Under the pieces are notes generated by a model that saw nothing but the letters and a program-made list of their open reading frames with translations, was not told where the DNA came from and did no database searches. Shown here piece by piece: positions 8,434 to 17,277 of a stretch of 64,000 nucleotides of DNA. The stretch lies in the IMG/VR virus record IMGVR_UViG_3300033182_000769, positions 62,001 to 126,000 of that record. One strand, 5' to 3'. Source of the stretch: a virus. The first letter of the stretch is position 1. Each line of letters begins with the position of its first letter. A program made the position numbers and the translations under genes.

Positions 8434-9288
8434 ATGGCAGATAAAGAATTACTATCTCAAATGCTTGAGCATTTGGTAAACGAAAATCAAGAGAAAGCAG
8501 AAGAGCTTTTCCACGAGTACGTGGTTAGCAAATCACGTGAAATCTACGAGTCATTAATTGAAGAAGAATTAGATGATGAAGTTTCAGAAGAAGTCGAAGA
8601 AGAAGTAGACGAAGCAACTGACGAAGAAGTAGATGAGTCAAGTGACGACGAAAAAGTAGACGAGTCAAGTGACGAAGAAGTAGACGAAGAATTTGAAGAT
8701 ATCGCTATCGAAGCAGACGATGAAATGGATGCTGACATGGGTGGCGATGCTACTGATGATCTTGCTGGCGAAATCGAAGACGGCGAAGAAGGTGACGACG
8801 AAGGTGACAAGTCTGAAGAAGAATTATTCCAAGACTTAGACGCTATTGTTGATGAGCTTCAAGCAAAATTTGACGAGCTAAAAGGCGAAGAAGAAGGTGA
8901 AATGGACGACATGGAAGGCGAAGAAGAAGCATTCGCACCTGAGTCAGATGAAATGTCTTTTGAAGATGAACTTGCAACTGTACGTGAGTATGTTGAAAAA
9001 GTTAGCGGCGGCGCAGCATCATCAGAAACTACAGCAGACAATAAAAAGAGTGTTGTTGATAACATGAAAAACGATATGGGCGGTACTAACGCAAACATCG
9101 TTAAAAGCAGCAGCGAAGAAAAAGGTCGCACTGCACCTTCTGCAAAAGAAGATAACGCAGGCAACGTAAATACTCCAGGTTCAAAGAACGCTACTAAGAT
9201 GTCAAACGAGCCAGGACACGGTGCTGAGAAAAAAGGTAAAGCAGAAGAAGCAGACAACACTGACTCACTTTTCCGTGGCCGTAGATAA
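8434..9288 (+). CDS. 68: Acidic prohead core protein, gp68-like
   Basis: This 284-residue protein has an N-terminal helix (residues 1-45, ending ESLIEEE), a long Glu/Asp-dominated middle (45-180), and a Ser/Asn/Lys-rich tail ending RGRR. Position between the gp67-like gene and gp21, the acidity and the helical start fit a prohead core protein of the T4 gp68 class, which co-assembles with gp22 and is degraded by gp21. It is about twice the length of T4 gp68, mainly because of the acidic repeats. The assignment rests on context and composition. A clear GGAG precedes the ATG. Confidence 0.6.
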   Translation: MADKELLSQMLEHLVNENQEKAEELFHEYVVSKSREIYESLIEEELDDEVSEEVEEEVDEATDEEVDESSDDEKVDESSDEEVDEEFEDIAIEADDEMDADMGGDATDDLAGEIEDGEEGDDEGDKSEEELFQDLDAIVDELQAKFDELKGEEEGEMDDMEGEEEAFAPESDEMSFEDELATVREYVEKVSGGAASSETTADNKKSVVDNMKNDMGGTNANIVKSSSEEKGRTAPSAKEDNAGNVNTPGSKNATKMSNEPGHGAEKKGKAEEADNTDSLFRGRR

Positions 9289-9305
9289 TTAGAGAGGAAA
9301 CTAAG

Positions 9306-9932
9306 GTGAATACTACTCTAACAGAACATCTGAGTTTTGACCAGGCTAAGATCGTCCTTGAGCAAGAAGAAGGTGAAAACGGTAAGTCAATGTACTTGAA
9401 TGGAATTTGCATTCAAGGTGACATCCGTAACCAAAACCAACGTGTTTATTCTTCTAAGGAAATTGATAGGGCTGTCAAGACACTCAACGAACAGATCTCT
9501 GGCGGATACTCTGTGTTAGGGGAAGTTGACCACCCTGAAGATTTACGTATCAACTTGGACCGCGTCAGTCACATGATTACTAAAATGTGGATGGACGGTC
9601 CAAACGGCTACGGAAAACTTAAATTACTACCGACTCCAATGGGCCAATTAGTAGAAACAATGCTAAAAAGCGGAGTCAAATTAGGTGTAAGTTCGAGAGG
9701 TTCAGGTGAAGTTGACGAAAGCGGTAATGTTCATGGATTTGAAATTATTACTGTTGACGTTGTAGCTCAACCATCTGCACCTGGCGCTTACCCAACACCA
9801 GTATATGAACACCTTATGAACAATAAAGGTGGCTATCAGGCTTATAAATTAGCACAAGAAGTCAAAGGCGACCCACAGGCACAACGATACATAGCAGAAA
9901 GCCTTAAGAAAATTATTTCAAGGCTTAAGTAA
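9306..9932 (+). CDS. 21: Prohead core scaffold and protease gp21
   Basis: This 208-residue T4 prohead protease is of the herpesvirus-assemblin-like serine protease class. Catalytic His is at residue 76 in GEVDHPEDL and the nucleophile Ser is in GVSSRGSG (129-130); the VDVVAQPSAPGA segment follows at about 150-161. It activates inside the prohead and cleaves core and shell proteins after a Leu/Ile-x-Glu type site. The start is GTG at 9306 with AGAGG upstream. It sits just before its substrates gp22 and gp23, the order seen in T4. Confidence 0.95.
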   Translation: MNTTLTEHLSFDQAKIVLEQEEGENGKSMYLNGICIQGDIRNQNQRVYSSKEIDRAVKTLNEQISGGYSVLGEVDHPEDLRINLDRVSHMITKMWMDGPNGYGKLKLLPTPMGQLVETMLKSGVKLGVSSRGSGEVDESGNVHGFEIITVDVVAQPSAPGAYPTPVYEHLMNNKGGYQAYKLAQEVKGDPQAQRYIAESLKKIISRLK

Positions 9933-9947
9933 CAAGGAGAATCACAA

Positions 9948-11045
9948 ATGCTTGAATTAGTAAAACAATTGTTTGAAAACAATGTGATTTCCGAAGAAAC
10001 CATGTCGGAAATAGAAACCGCTTGGGAAACAAAAATTAACGAAGCAAAAGAAGAAGTTACTACTTCACTTCGTGAAGAATACGCTCAAAAGTATGAGCAT
10101 GATAAGACTGCGATGGTCGAGGCTGTGGAGTCAATGTTAGCAGACCGCATTGAAGCGGAACTAACAGAGTTTGCAGAAGATCGCCAAGGACTTATCGATA
10201 TGAAAACTAAGTATGCTCTTAAGATGAAAGACGATGCAGTGGCTCTTGAGTCATTTGTAATGCAGAATCTTAAGAAAGAACTTGGTGAACTTCACGAAGA
10301 TCGTAAAAGTGTAGCAAACAATGTTGCTAAATTAGAATCTTTCATTGTAGATGCTCTTGCAAAAGAGATTGCTGAATTCCACGCTGATAAGAAAGATCTT
10401 GCAGAAACTAAGGTTAAATTAGTTCGCGAAAGCAAGGCAAAATTCGAAGCGTTTAAGAAAGATTTTGTTGCAAAAACAACTGCAATTATTTCAGAAACAG
10501 TCACAAAAGGCTTACGTTCTGAGATGACTCAGTTGAAAGAAGACATTGAAGATGCACGTAGAAACGACTTTGGACGCAGAATTTTTGAAAGTTTTGCAAG
10601 TGAATATGCGACAAGTTACCTTAACGAGAAAAGCGAAACTGCTAAACTTCTACAAGTTGTTAAGCAGAAAGAACTTGAACTTGAAGAGGCAGCAAAAATT
10701 GTTGCAGACACAAAAGAATTGGTCGAGTCAAAAGAAGCAGAAATTAAAGTGGTCAAGGAATCTGCACAACGTAAAGACGTTATGGCAGAACTACTTGGTC
10801 CTTTAAGTGGCGACAAGCGCGAAGTAATGAGCGACTTGTTAGAATCTGTTAAGACTGATAAACTACACGCGGCATTCGACAAGTACTTACCGGCCGTTAT
10901 GGACGGTGGTAGACCAGCGAAGCAAGCGTTGACAGAAGGCAAAGAAATTACAGGCGATAAACAAATTAAGGCACCACAAACCAGCGGAGAAGAAAAAACC
11001 GCTGAGATTTTTGACATCCGCAGGCTTGCGGGCTTAAAAGTTTAA
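9948..11045 (+). CDS. 22: Prohead core scaffold protein gp22
   Basis: This 365-residue protein is almost wholly alpha-helical and Glu/Lys-rich, with an N-terminal LVKQLFENNVISEE motif typical of T4-like gp22. It is the major internal scaffold around which gp23 assembles, and gp21 later cuts it to small peptides. The C-terminal part (about 270-365) is less charged and ends in a basic tail that could contact the shell or portal. An AAGGAG site precedes the ATG by 8 nt. It lies between protease and capsid genes with 13-15 nt spacing. Confidence 0.93.
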   Translation: MLELVKQLFENNVISEETMSEIETAWETKINEAKEEVTTSLREEYAQKYEHDKTAMVEAVESMLADRIEAELTEFAEDRQGLIDMKTKYALKMKDDAVALESFVMQNLKKELGELHEDRKSVANNVAKLESFIVDALAKEIAEFHADKKDLAETKVKLVRESKAKFEAFKKDFVAKTTAIISETVTKGLRSEMTQLKEDIEDARRNDFGRRIFESFASEYATSYLNEKSETAKLLQVVKQKELELEEAAKIVADTKELVESKEAEIKVVKESAQRKDVMAELLGPLSGDKREVMSDLLESVKTDKLHAAFDKYLPAVMDGGRPAKQALTEGKEITGDKQIKAPQTSGEEKTAEIFDIRRLAGLKV

Positions 11046-11058
11046 GGAGAATATTAAA

Positions 11059-12228
11059 ATGTCACAACTACTTGAAAGTCGCTGGTCAGAAACCAAAGAT
11101 GCCCTTTTAGAAGGTCTTCAAGGTAACAAGCGTTCAGTAATGGATACTACTCTTGAAAATACTCGCAAGTATTTGTCAGAGAGTGCTACTGCTGGTGCTA
11201 CTTCTGCCGGTAACGTTGCAACTTTAAATCGCGTCATCCTTCCAGTGATTAGACGTGTAATGCCAACCGTTATTGCTAACGAGTTGGTTGGCGTACAGCC
11301 AATGACTGGTCCAGTAGGTCAAATCCACACCTTGCGTGTACGTTATGCAGATGACTTTACTTCTGCAAGCGGTACTGATACTACTGCTGGTGATGAAGCA
11401 TTATCACCATTCAAGATTGCAGAAGGATATTCTGGTAACGACGTAACTGCTGCTTCTACTGCGGCACTTGAAGGTAACGCTGGTAACAGATTATCAATTC
11501 AAATCTTGAAACAAACTGTTGAAGCAAAGACTCGTAAGTTATCAGCTCGCTGGACTTTCGAAGCAGCGCAAGACGCACAAGCTCAACAGGGTATTGACGT
11601 TGAAGCAGAAATTATGGCTGCTTTGGCTCAAGAGATTACCGCTGAAATTGATCAGGAGATCTTAGCATCTCTATCAACTTTAGCAGGTACTGCTGCACTA
11701 ACTTATGATCAGGCTGCTGTTAGCGGTACTGCTACTTTCGTTGGTGACGAACACGCAGCTCTTGCAGTTCAAATCAACCGTGTTTCTAACTTGATTGCAC
11801 AGCGTACACGTCGTGGTGCAGGTAACTGGGCTGTTGTTTCACCAACAGTATTAACTTTGTTACAATCTGCTACTACTTCTGCGTTTGCACGTACTACAGA
11901 AGGTACTTTTGAAGCACCAACTAACACTAAGTTCGTTGGTACATTGAACAGTGCTATGCGTGTTTACGTTAACGGTTATGCAACAAGCGATGACGTACTT
12001 GTTGGTTACAAAGGTTCTTCAGAATCAGATGCAGCAGCATTCTACTGCCCATACATTCCATTGATGAGCAGCGGTGTTGTACTTGATCCTGCTACCTTCG
12101 AGCCAGTAGTATCGTTCATGACAAGATATGGTTATGTTGAGTTAACTAACACAGCATCATCTCTTGGTAACGCTGCTGACTACTTAGGTAAAGTAGAAGT
12201 TACTTCTGCAAACCTACGTTTCGCATAA
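11059..12228 (+). CDS. 23: Major capsid protein gp23
   Basis: This 389-residue T4-type HK97-fold capsid protein is recognised by LPVIRRVMPTVIANELVGVQ (about 58-77) and the GPVGQIHTLRVRY segment. It is much shorter than T4 gp23 (521), so little of the T4 insertion domain can be present. A gp21-type cleavage site is likely at Leu39-Ser40-Glu41, just before SATAG; this is predicted from the consensus. The gene has an ideal AAGGAG ribosome site and is closed by a strong terminator, consistent with the most abundant virion protein. Confidence 0.97.
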   Translation: MSQLLESRWSETKDALLEGLQGNKRSVMDTTLENTRKYLSESATAGATSAGNVATLNRVILPVIRRVMPTVIANELVGVQPMTGPVGQIHTLRVRYADDFTSASGTDTTAGDEALSPFKIAEGYSGNDVTAASTAALEGNAGNRLSIQILKQTVEAKTRKLSARWTFEAAQDAQAQQGIDVEAEIMAALAQEITAEIDQEILASLSTLAGTAALTYDQAAVSGTATFVGDEHAALAVQINRVSNLIAQRTRRGAGNWAVVSPTVLTLLQSATTSAFARTTEGTFEAPTNTKFVGTLNSAMRVYVNGYATSDDVLVGYKGSSESDAAAFYCPYIPLMSSGVVLDPATFEPVVSFMTRYGYVELTNTASSLGNAADYLGKVEVTSANLRFA

Positions 12229-12253
12229 GAAGCAAACACTTTATAAGTGTACT

Positions 12254-12284
12254 AAAAAGGGTGGATTTAATCCACCCTTTTTTT
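12254..12284 (+). terminator. Rho-independent terminator after gp23
   Basis: AAAAAGGGTGGAT-TTA-ATCCACCC followed by seven Ts forms a GC-rich stem of at least 8 bp extended by an A/T tract. It closes the portal-to-capsid unit. Confidence 0.92.
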
Positions 12285-12290
12285 ATGTCT

Positions 12291-12298
12291 GTTAAATA
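12291..12298 (+). promoter_or_regulatory. Late promoter-like GTTAAATA, 5 nt before ATG
   Basis: The motif follows the gp23 terminator directly. CGTGT separates it from the ATG at 12304, and there is no Shine-Dalgarno. Confidence 0.6.
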
Positions 12299-12303
12299 CG
12301 TGT

Positions 12304-12573
12304 ATGGAAATACGTAGCGACAAAGACTTTCCCGCTCTAAGACAGTATCTTAGAGATATGGCTATTCGTCATTCTATTTTCAAAAAAGATGTACAGAGAA
12401 TTGAAAAATCTATTGAAGATCATATAACACGTTATAGTAAGCATCTTGTAAAATATAGACAGACTAAAAGCGAGCGGTATGTTGAACATGCATACGTCGA
12501 AATAGATGAAATTAATAGAATATTAAAAACTGTAGAAAAGATCGAATTAATGGCATTGTTAAGTAGAAGATAA
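12304..12573 (+). CDS. Small helical protein of unknown function
   Basis: This 89-residue basic protein is predicted almost wholly helical (two long heptad-like helices between about 8 and 85). I do not recognise it. It stands alone between the capsid terminator and a new promoter, with the promoter hexamer exactly 5 nt before the ATG and no ribosome binding site, so it is predicted to be translated from a leaderless late mRNA. Possible roles are head assembly factor or small regulator; neither is shown. Confidence 0.7.
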   Translation: MEIRSDKDFPALRQYLRDMAIRHSIFKKDVQRIEKSIEDHITRYSKHLVKYRQTKSERYVEHAYVEIDEINRILKTVEKIELMALLSRR

Positions 12574-12576
12574 ATA
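12569..12576 (+). promoter_or_regulatory. Late promoter GATAAATA
   Basis: The octamer overlaps the stop of the preceding gene. Transcription would begin near 12582 and give a structured leader of about 95 nt before the gene at 12677. Confidence 0.6.
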
Positions 12577-12584
12577 CAATGTCA

Positions 12585-12662
12585 GATAGTGTGCCGCAAC
12601 GGAGTGGCGGACTTATGGGGAATCCAACCCCGTAGCGGATAGAACCCGCATCGGACTTCTAT
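12585..12662 (+). ncRNA. Structured 5' leader with three consecutive hairpins
   Basis: CCGC/GCGG around a 9-nt loop, then TTATGGGG/CCCCGTAG (8 bp with wobbles) around AATCCAA, then GCGG/CCGC around ATAGAAC occur in immediate succession ahead of an AAGGAG site. The CGGACTT heptamer occurs twice. The region codes only for an 18-codon ORF from an ATG at 12579. It does not fold as a tRNA by eye. The function is unknown; it could protect the transcript or control translation. Confidence 0.4.
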
Positions 12663-12676
12663 TAAGGAGAAAACAA

Positions 12677-13123
12677 ATGGGAAGACCACTAAACAAGAGA
12701 TATTTCGGCGAACCTACTGCCGGAGGCAACGAAATTAAATGCGATTTTCACAACGGTACAGCAGTTGTTGAAGGTCATATTGTTCGTCAAAAAGGTAGCA
12801 AGAAATTTATTGTAGCAGAGATTGGCGCCGATGATACTGAGTATACTTGCTACTTAACTACTGGTAAATTAACTTCATCATTAGCCGCAGGCGAAATGGC
12901 TATTACAATGTTAATGGACGATAGTGAAACATACCAAGTTTCAAAAATCACCGGACGCAGAGCTACATTAATTGCTCCAGACGGTACAGGTTCAAACGCA
13001 TATGACGGACAGTCAGTGGCATGGAACTTTACAGTATCTGCTACTGATGGCGCAGCACAAGTTGAAGAGGCCGGTGACGACGATACTGCTGGCGTTGATG
13101 ACGACGATTTTGCTAATGCGTAA
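12677..13123 (+). CDS. Small virion protein candidate with acidic tail
   Basis: This 148-residue protein has a beta-rich body (MGRPLNKRYFG start, then a VVEGHIVRQKGSKKFIV core) and an Asp-rich C-terminus from about 128. The start sequence resembles small conserved structural proteins that precede fibre genes in marine T4-like phages. It is the first gene of the adhesion block, behind the structured leader and a strong AAGGAG. A structural adaptor role is likely from context, but no specific family was recognised. Confidence 0.6.
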   Translation: MGRPLNKRYFGEPTAGGNEIKCDFHNGTAVVEGHIVRQKGSKKFIVAEIGADDTEYTCYLTTGKLTSSLAAGEMAITMLMDDSETYQVSKITGRRATLIAPDGTGSNAYDGQSVAWNFTVSATDGAAQVEEAGDDDTAGVDDDDFANA

Positions 13124-13140
13124 TTGATGAGAGTTAGTTA

Positions 13141-14178
13141 ATGGGACAGTTTATTCAGACAAGCGGCGACTACACCATTAAAACAGGTGAAGGTAACCAA
13201 ATAAAATTTGATACCGGTGCCGGTATCGGTGAAGTTCGTGTAACAGGCAACTTAGTTGTTGAAGGTGATACACTTACTGTTTCGGCTGAAAACTTAAACG
13301 TTAACGATAACATTATCATTCTTAACTACGGTGAAACACAACCCGGAGTATCTTTAAGGTACTCCGGTATTCAAATCGATCGTGGTATTGGTAATGTTTC
13401 AAACTCAGGAGCAGATGGTCCTGCTTCTGTCGTATACGATGAAAATGATGATACGTGGAACTTTGCACACGGATCTCCCGAGAGTATCTGGAATTATGCA
13501 GAAAGTAAAATTCGAACCAGATCAATTTTAACGAATGCAGATACTGACGGCGGAGACTTAACATTAATCGGTTATGGTACCGGTGTAGTTAAGGTTTCAG
13601 GAACAACAAATTATCATTTGCAAGTAACAGAAAACGATCATATTCCAAATAAAAAATATGTTGACGACGCTATCCAGTTAAGTCCAACATATCAAATTAA
13701 ATCGCCAGACGGTGCAGGTACCAATTCTGGAGATTCAAGAGTTATTATTGCTGATAAAGATGTTTTTCCTAATATTGTTACTCAACCAGGATCGTTGGCT
13801 GCGTTTGCTAATCAAACAGGGTATTCAACTTTTGGCGATAGTGCTATTTCTGTATTAATTGATGGTATTCTAAATACACAATTCTATTCAAACAGGGTAG
13901 TAATGCAAGGCTTAGAATACACAGGTAATGAGATTACCAATAACGATACTAATGCAAACATTTTTATTAGAACACAAGGCACTGGTAGATTACAAACTAA
14001 CTACGCTTTAGAGTTAGAAGAAATTGCAGTTACACCTGCCTATGTAGGAAATTCAACTATTATTCATGCTCGCACTCCTAACTTAGGTGGCTCAGGAATT
14101 TACTTTGTAGGTTCAAATGGAAAAAATGACGAATTGATAAGTAAAAATAAAGCAGTTCTTTATAGCATGATATTTTAA
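13141..14178 (+). CDS. Tail fibre-like structural protein
   Basis: This 345-residue protein is rich in beta strands and Asn/Gly/Thr. It has a GNLVVEGDTLTVSAENLNV segment, a pattern of short beta repeats typical of phage fibres, and a YVDDAIQ motif (about 175) often seen in fibre shaft joints. It is followed closely by a small beta-sandwich gene, a pairing repeated elsewhere in this block. It is probably a short fibre or a connector in the adhesion apparatus. No receptor-binding tip or chaperone is visible. Confidence 0.6.
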   Translation: MGQFIQTSGDYTIKTGEGNQIKFDTGAGIGEVRVTGNLVVEGDTLTVSAENLNVNDNIIILNYGETQPGVSLRYSGIQIDRGIGNVSNSGADGPASVVYDENDDTWNFAHGSPESIWNYAESKIRTRSILTNADTDGGDLTLIGYGTGVVKVSGTTNYHLQVTENDHIPNKKYVDDAIQLSPTYQIKSPDGAGTNSGDSRVIIADKDVFPNIVTQPGSLAAFANQTGYSTFGDSAISVLIDGILNTQFYSNRVVMQGLEYTGNEITNNDTNANIFIRTQGTGRLQTNYALELEEIAVTPAYVGNSTIIHARTPNLGGSGIYFVGSNGKNDELISKNKAVLYSMIF

Positions 14179-14189
14179 GAGAAAAACAA

Positions 14190-14573
14190 ATGATTTATAG
14201 TAAATTAATTACATCAACAGATATTACAGTTCCAGTAGAAGCGTTTACGAGCTCGTCTACAGGAGATCCAATCGGCGGCGCAGTAGTAGGTCAGACTAAT
14301 GCAATTACAACAATGATTTTATGTAATACAGGAACAGTTGACATTGCGGATGAAAGCGTTAACACTGTAAATGTAAATGTTTATCTTGTAAAGCAAGGTG
14401 CAGTTGCATCAGCAGCAAACACTATTGTAAGTCATTTAACTATTCCAGCAGGGGAAACTGTATTCTTTAGCGACGAAAAAATTATTTTAGATTCAGGCGA
14501 TGAGATTTGGGTCAGTACAAATGATAGCACAGGAGCGTTAATTGCATTTACAGTGAGTGCATTACCGGTATAA
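14190..14573 (+). CDS. Small beta-sandwich fibre-associated protein, copy 1
   Basis: This 127-residue protein has alternating hydrophobic strands (TTMILCNTGTVDIADESVNTV, then VNVYLVKQG, then a LTIPAGETVFF turn and ILDSGDEIWV). The same strand plan, with the N-terminal ATVxxCN, central VNVxVV and a late LDxGDxI-type turn, recurs in the proteins at 18443 and 33601. They look like one small paralogous family of fibre decorations or adaptors. Function is inferred from neighbours only. Confidence 0.55.
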   Translation: MIYSKLITSTDITVPVEAFTSSSTGDPIGGAVVGQTNAITTMILCNTGTVDIADESVNTVNVNVYLVKQGAVASAANTIVSHLTIPAGETVFFSDEKIILDSGDEIWVSTNDSTGALIAFTVSALPV

Positions 14574-14576
14574 AAA

Positions 14577-15119
14577 ATGAAATTTTTAAAATCTCAAAAC
14601 ACATCAAAGTATAGTCCAAGCGATAATGCATTCCATGTTAATCCATACGGAAGAGCTGTAATGGATATTAACGGTGCTGTAATGGTTCCAAAGGGAACAG
14701 AAGCAGAAAGACCGGATATTACTGGTGTTAGACAACCAGGAGAAGGTAATGCAACATACCCAGCAAATGGCTATTTAAGATTTAATACCGATACCAACTC
14801 GTTTGAAGGCTACATCAACGGCATCTGGGAAGTTATTCGTGCTCCGGGAGCAAATTCTATTACAAAGCAAACACTTGGGCCAGGTGATTACTCTGAACTA
14901 ATCTTTGGACCATTGTTAACTGACGATATTTTTGTAAATGCTTATTCAGCAAGTGCCGATAATCTTATTGTTTTAGTTGAAAACGTAATGCAGGTTTCGA
15001 GTACAAACTTCACTATCGTTCAAAATCCATCAGGCTACGCTGCAGGCTGGTACATTCAATTTACATCACCTGTACCCTTAGACAAATACGTAACCGTTTA
15101 CTACGGTTTTGCAAACTAA
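14577..15119 (+). CDS. Fibre-associated structural protein
   Basis: This 180-residue protein has a central GYLRFNTDTNSFEGYINGIW motif, the common 'W-terminated' module found near fibre C-termini (compare MTRYNTNSKSLEVWDGLTW in the 17383 gene), followed by a beta-rich domain ending in an YVTVYYGFAN type strand. It starts 3 nt after the preceding gene and is probably co-translated. A likely role is fibre tip or connector. Confidence 0.5.
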   Translation: MKFLKSQNTSKYSPSDNAFHVNPYGRAVMDINGAVMVPKGTEAERPDITGVRQPGEGNATYPANGYLRFNTDTNSFEGYINGIWEVIRAPGANSITKQTLGPGDYSELIFGPLLTDDIFVNAYSASADNLIVLVENVMQVSSTNFTIVQNPSGYAAGWYIQFTSPVPLDKYVTVYYGFAN

Positions 15120-15130
15120 TACCAAAAAAC

Positions 15131-15138
15131 AATAAATA
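15131..15138 (+). promoter_or_regulatory. Late promoter AATAAATA
   Basis: It lies 23 nt before the ATG at 15162, which also has TAGGAG at normal spacing. Confidence 0.6.
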
Positions 15139-15161
15139 CTGTTGTATTAGGAGAGCGACAA

Positions 15162-17252
15162 ATGCCCGCATCACCCGCACTTGGCCGAATAGGCGGTCAT
15201 TTATTAAAAGAGAATCTCGAAAGACACGGTATTGACTTAGCGTTCCGTAATACACCTACGGATGATGCTACTTTATATCTTCGTGTTGATCCTAACGTAC
15301 AAGTAATTGTTGCATCAACTAATTTAAAAGAAAAGAGTTGGTATAAAATTAGAACTTTAGACGGTTCAGATTTTACACTTGCTGGATCACCTGCTAATGT
15401 TGTTGGTACAGTTTTCCAAGCAACAGGTCCTGTTCCGCCAAAGAGTTACGACTTAACACAAGTTGTTAACGGAACATTTGACACAGACATTTCAAACTGG
15501 ACCGCAGGCGGTGGCGGAACTTTATCTTGGAATCCGTTAGGTTACTTAACAGTTGATGCATCGGGCGGTGTGAGCTCATACGCACAACAAATTATCAATG
15601 TCGATGCTGGCGGTGATTATAGATTTATTGCTACACACATTACCGGCGGTATCGATAGCCCAACAACAGATTTTAGTATTCAGATTTTTGACGACACGTT
15701 TACTATTAACTATGCAAATATTTCAAAAACAGACTTAGCAGGGTTAGGAACTCCAGGAACAATAGTTTTTGATTTTGTACCAACAACGGCTGCTGTTGCT
15801 ATTAGATTTTCTGCTTTTAACTGCGCACCAAATTGGGATAACGTTTCTTTAAGAAAAATTACTGATTCAAACGGTACAGTATTTGAAATTATGGATGCTG
15901 GAGATCCAAATCCGTTCTCTTCCGGAGTCAACGGAGTCGGTGTTAACACTGACGATCCTGCATATATGTTTGATGTTAATTCAAATATAAATTCTGTTAA
16001 CGTATCTGTAACTAATCGAATAAATGTTGACAACATTATTATTGATGCTCCTGGTAATTATTTTACAACTTCAGTTGGCCCAATAAATATCGTACCATCC
16101 GGAGCCGACCCAGTTATCTTTATGGACAGACTTGCTACCGACGGGTTGTTTTTTACAGATAACATCATTGGAACAAATGGTACTGACGAGTCTTTAATTC
16201 TACAGCCAAACGGAGCCGGAACAAATCAACTGCAAGCAAATACTAACCTTACTGGAGAATTATTTGTAGAGCGCGATATTTTAATTACTGGCGATTTGTC
16301 TTTTACAGAAAACTTAGTGCTTGGAGATTCAACATTAGCAACAGTTAAAGTCAATGCTGATTTATCACAAGGACTTATTCCAGGACAAGACAATGCATTT
16401 GATTTAGGACAAGATGCGAGAGATTCAAGTCCTCGACGCTGGAGCGAGATTCACGTTCCTGATTTAACAAACATTAATAATTTAGTCCCATTGGCTATTG
16501 AATATAGTTCGCAAACACGTATTGACGGTGTAACTAAAACAATCTCAGCATTGCAATCAAATGACGATATTGAGTTACTTCCTGATACTGGTATTAACTA
16601 TATCGAAGATATTAAGATTGAAGGCAATTTCTTAACTAACTTAATTAATATGCCAGCACTTGACGCAACTGCTGTTGCTAACGGTATGAATGCTGCTCTT
16701 GCAGGAACAATCCCAGAAGCGGTAGCATTTTGGAGTAACACACAAGTTGACGCAATACAAATAATAGTTACAGGCCCTGGCTCAACTGAAACCACAAATA
16801 GAATTGGCCCAGCAGGCGATGTATATGCAGACCCAGGTAACCCAGGTTTTAATGCAGACGACGTTACTCGAGTAACTAACATTATAAACGGAACAGGCGG
16901 CACATATAACGAGCAACTGTACTTTGAAGAAGTAAAAGATTTAATTTATGGTGATGCTACACTTTATGCAGAATACGGTAATGGCGCAGACTTAAATGCA
17001 ACGCCAATAACGATTGGCAGCACAAATAACGGATATGTAAAGTACACAGGTACTAACGGTGTAGTAATACCAGCAGGCACAACTGCTGAAAGAGCATACT
17101 CTGAAGTAGGCGAAACAAGATGGAACACAGACCTTCAATACTTAGAATGTTTTGACGGAAGTGTTTATTACATTTCCACTGGCGCAGGTGAAGTTGTAAG
17201 TGCAGACTTAATGACAGAATTAGCCATCTCAAGAGCCCTTATGTTGGGCTAA
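15162..17252 (+). CDS. Tail fibre protein with GRIGG N-terminus
   Basis: This 696-residue protein has an N-terminal motif (LGRIGGHLLKENLERHGIDL) shared with the 17383 gene and probably used for attachment. A carbohydrate-binding-like beta-sandwich follows (about 105-240, starting at VVNGTFDTDISNWTAG), then shaft repeats and the C-terminal module GETRWNTDLQYLECFDGSVY with a last ALMLG pentapeptide also shared with the paralogue. It has its own late promoter and GGAG. It is likely a medium-length fibre subunit. The sugar-binding idea for residues 105-240 rests on fold pattern only. Confidence 0.65.
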   Translation: MPASPALGRIGGHLLKENLERHGIDLAFRNTPTDDATLYLRVDPNVQVIVASTNLKEKSWYKIRTLDGSDFTLAGSPANVVGTVFQATGPVPPKSYDLTQVVNGTFDTDISNWTAGGGGTLSWNPLGYLTVDASGGVSSYAQQIINVDAGGDYRFIATHITGGIDSPTTDFSIQIFDDTFTINYANISKTDLAGLGTPGTIVFDFVPTTAAVAIRFSAFNCAPNWDNVSLRKITDSNGTVFEIMDAGDPNPFSSGVNGVGVNTDDPAYMFDVNSNINSVNVSVTNRINVDNIIIDAPGNYFTTSVGPINIVPSGADPVIFMDRLATDGLFFTDNIIGTNGTDESLILQPNGAGTNQLQANTNLTGELFVERDILITGDLSFTENLVLGDSTLATVKVNADLSQGLIPGQDNAFDLGQDARDSSPRRWSEIHVPDLTNINNLVPLAIEYSSQTRIDGVTKTISALQSNDDIELLPDTGINYIEDIKIEGNFLTNLINMPALDATAVANGMNAALAGTIPEAVAFWSNTQVDAIQIIVTGPGSTETTNRIGPAGDVYADPGNPGFNADDVTRVTNIINGTGGTYNEQLYFEEVKDLIYGDATLYAEYGNGADLNATPITIGSTNNGYVKYTGTNGVVIPAGTTAERAYSEVGETRWNTDLQYLECFDGSVYYISTGAGEVVSADLMTELAISRALMLG

Positions 17253-17264
17253 TTTCCTTTTTGA

Positions 17265-17272
17265 CATAAATA
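17265..17272 (+). promoter_or_regulatory. Late promoter CATAAATA
   Basis: It lies 13 nt after the preceding stop codon and opens a leader of about 105 nt. Confidence 0.6.
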
Positions 17273-17277
17273 CATTT

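Noticed and set aside
8544-9260. Ser-rich minus ORFs opposite the acidic core gene
   Set aside because: Serine runs are the antisense of GAA/GAC repeats.
12585-12662. tRNA gene
   Set aside because: Three hairpins are present but no acceptor stem closing the set and no T-arm GTTC-type sequence; the layout is linear.
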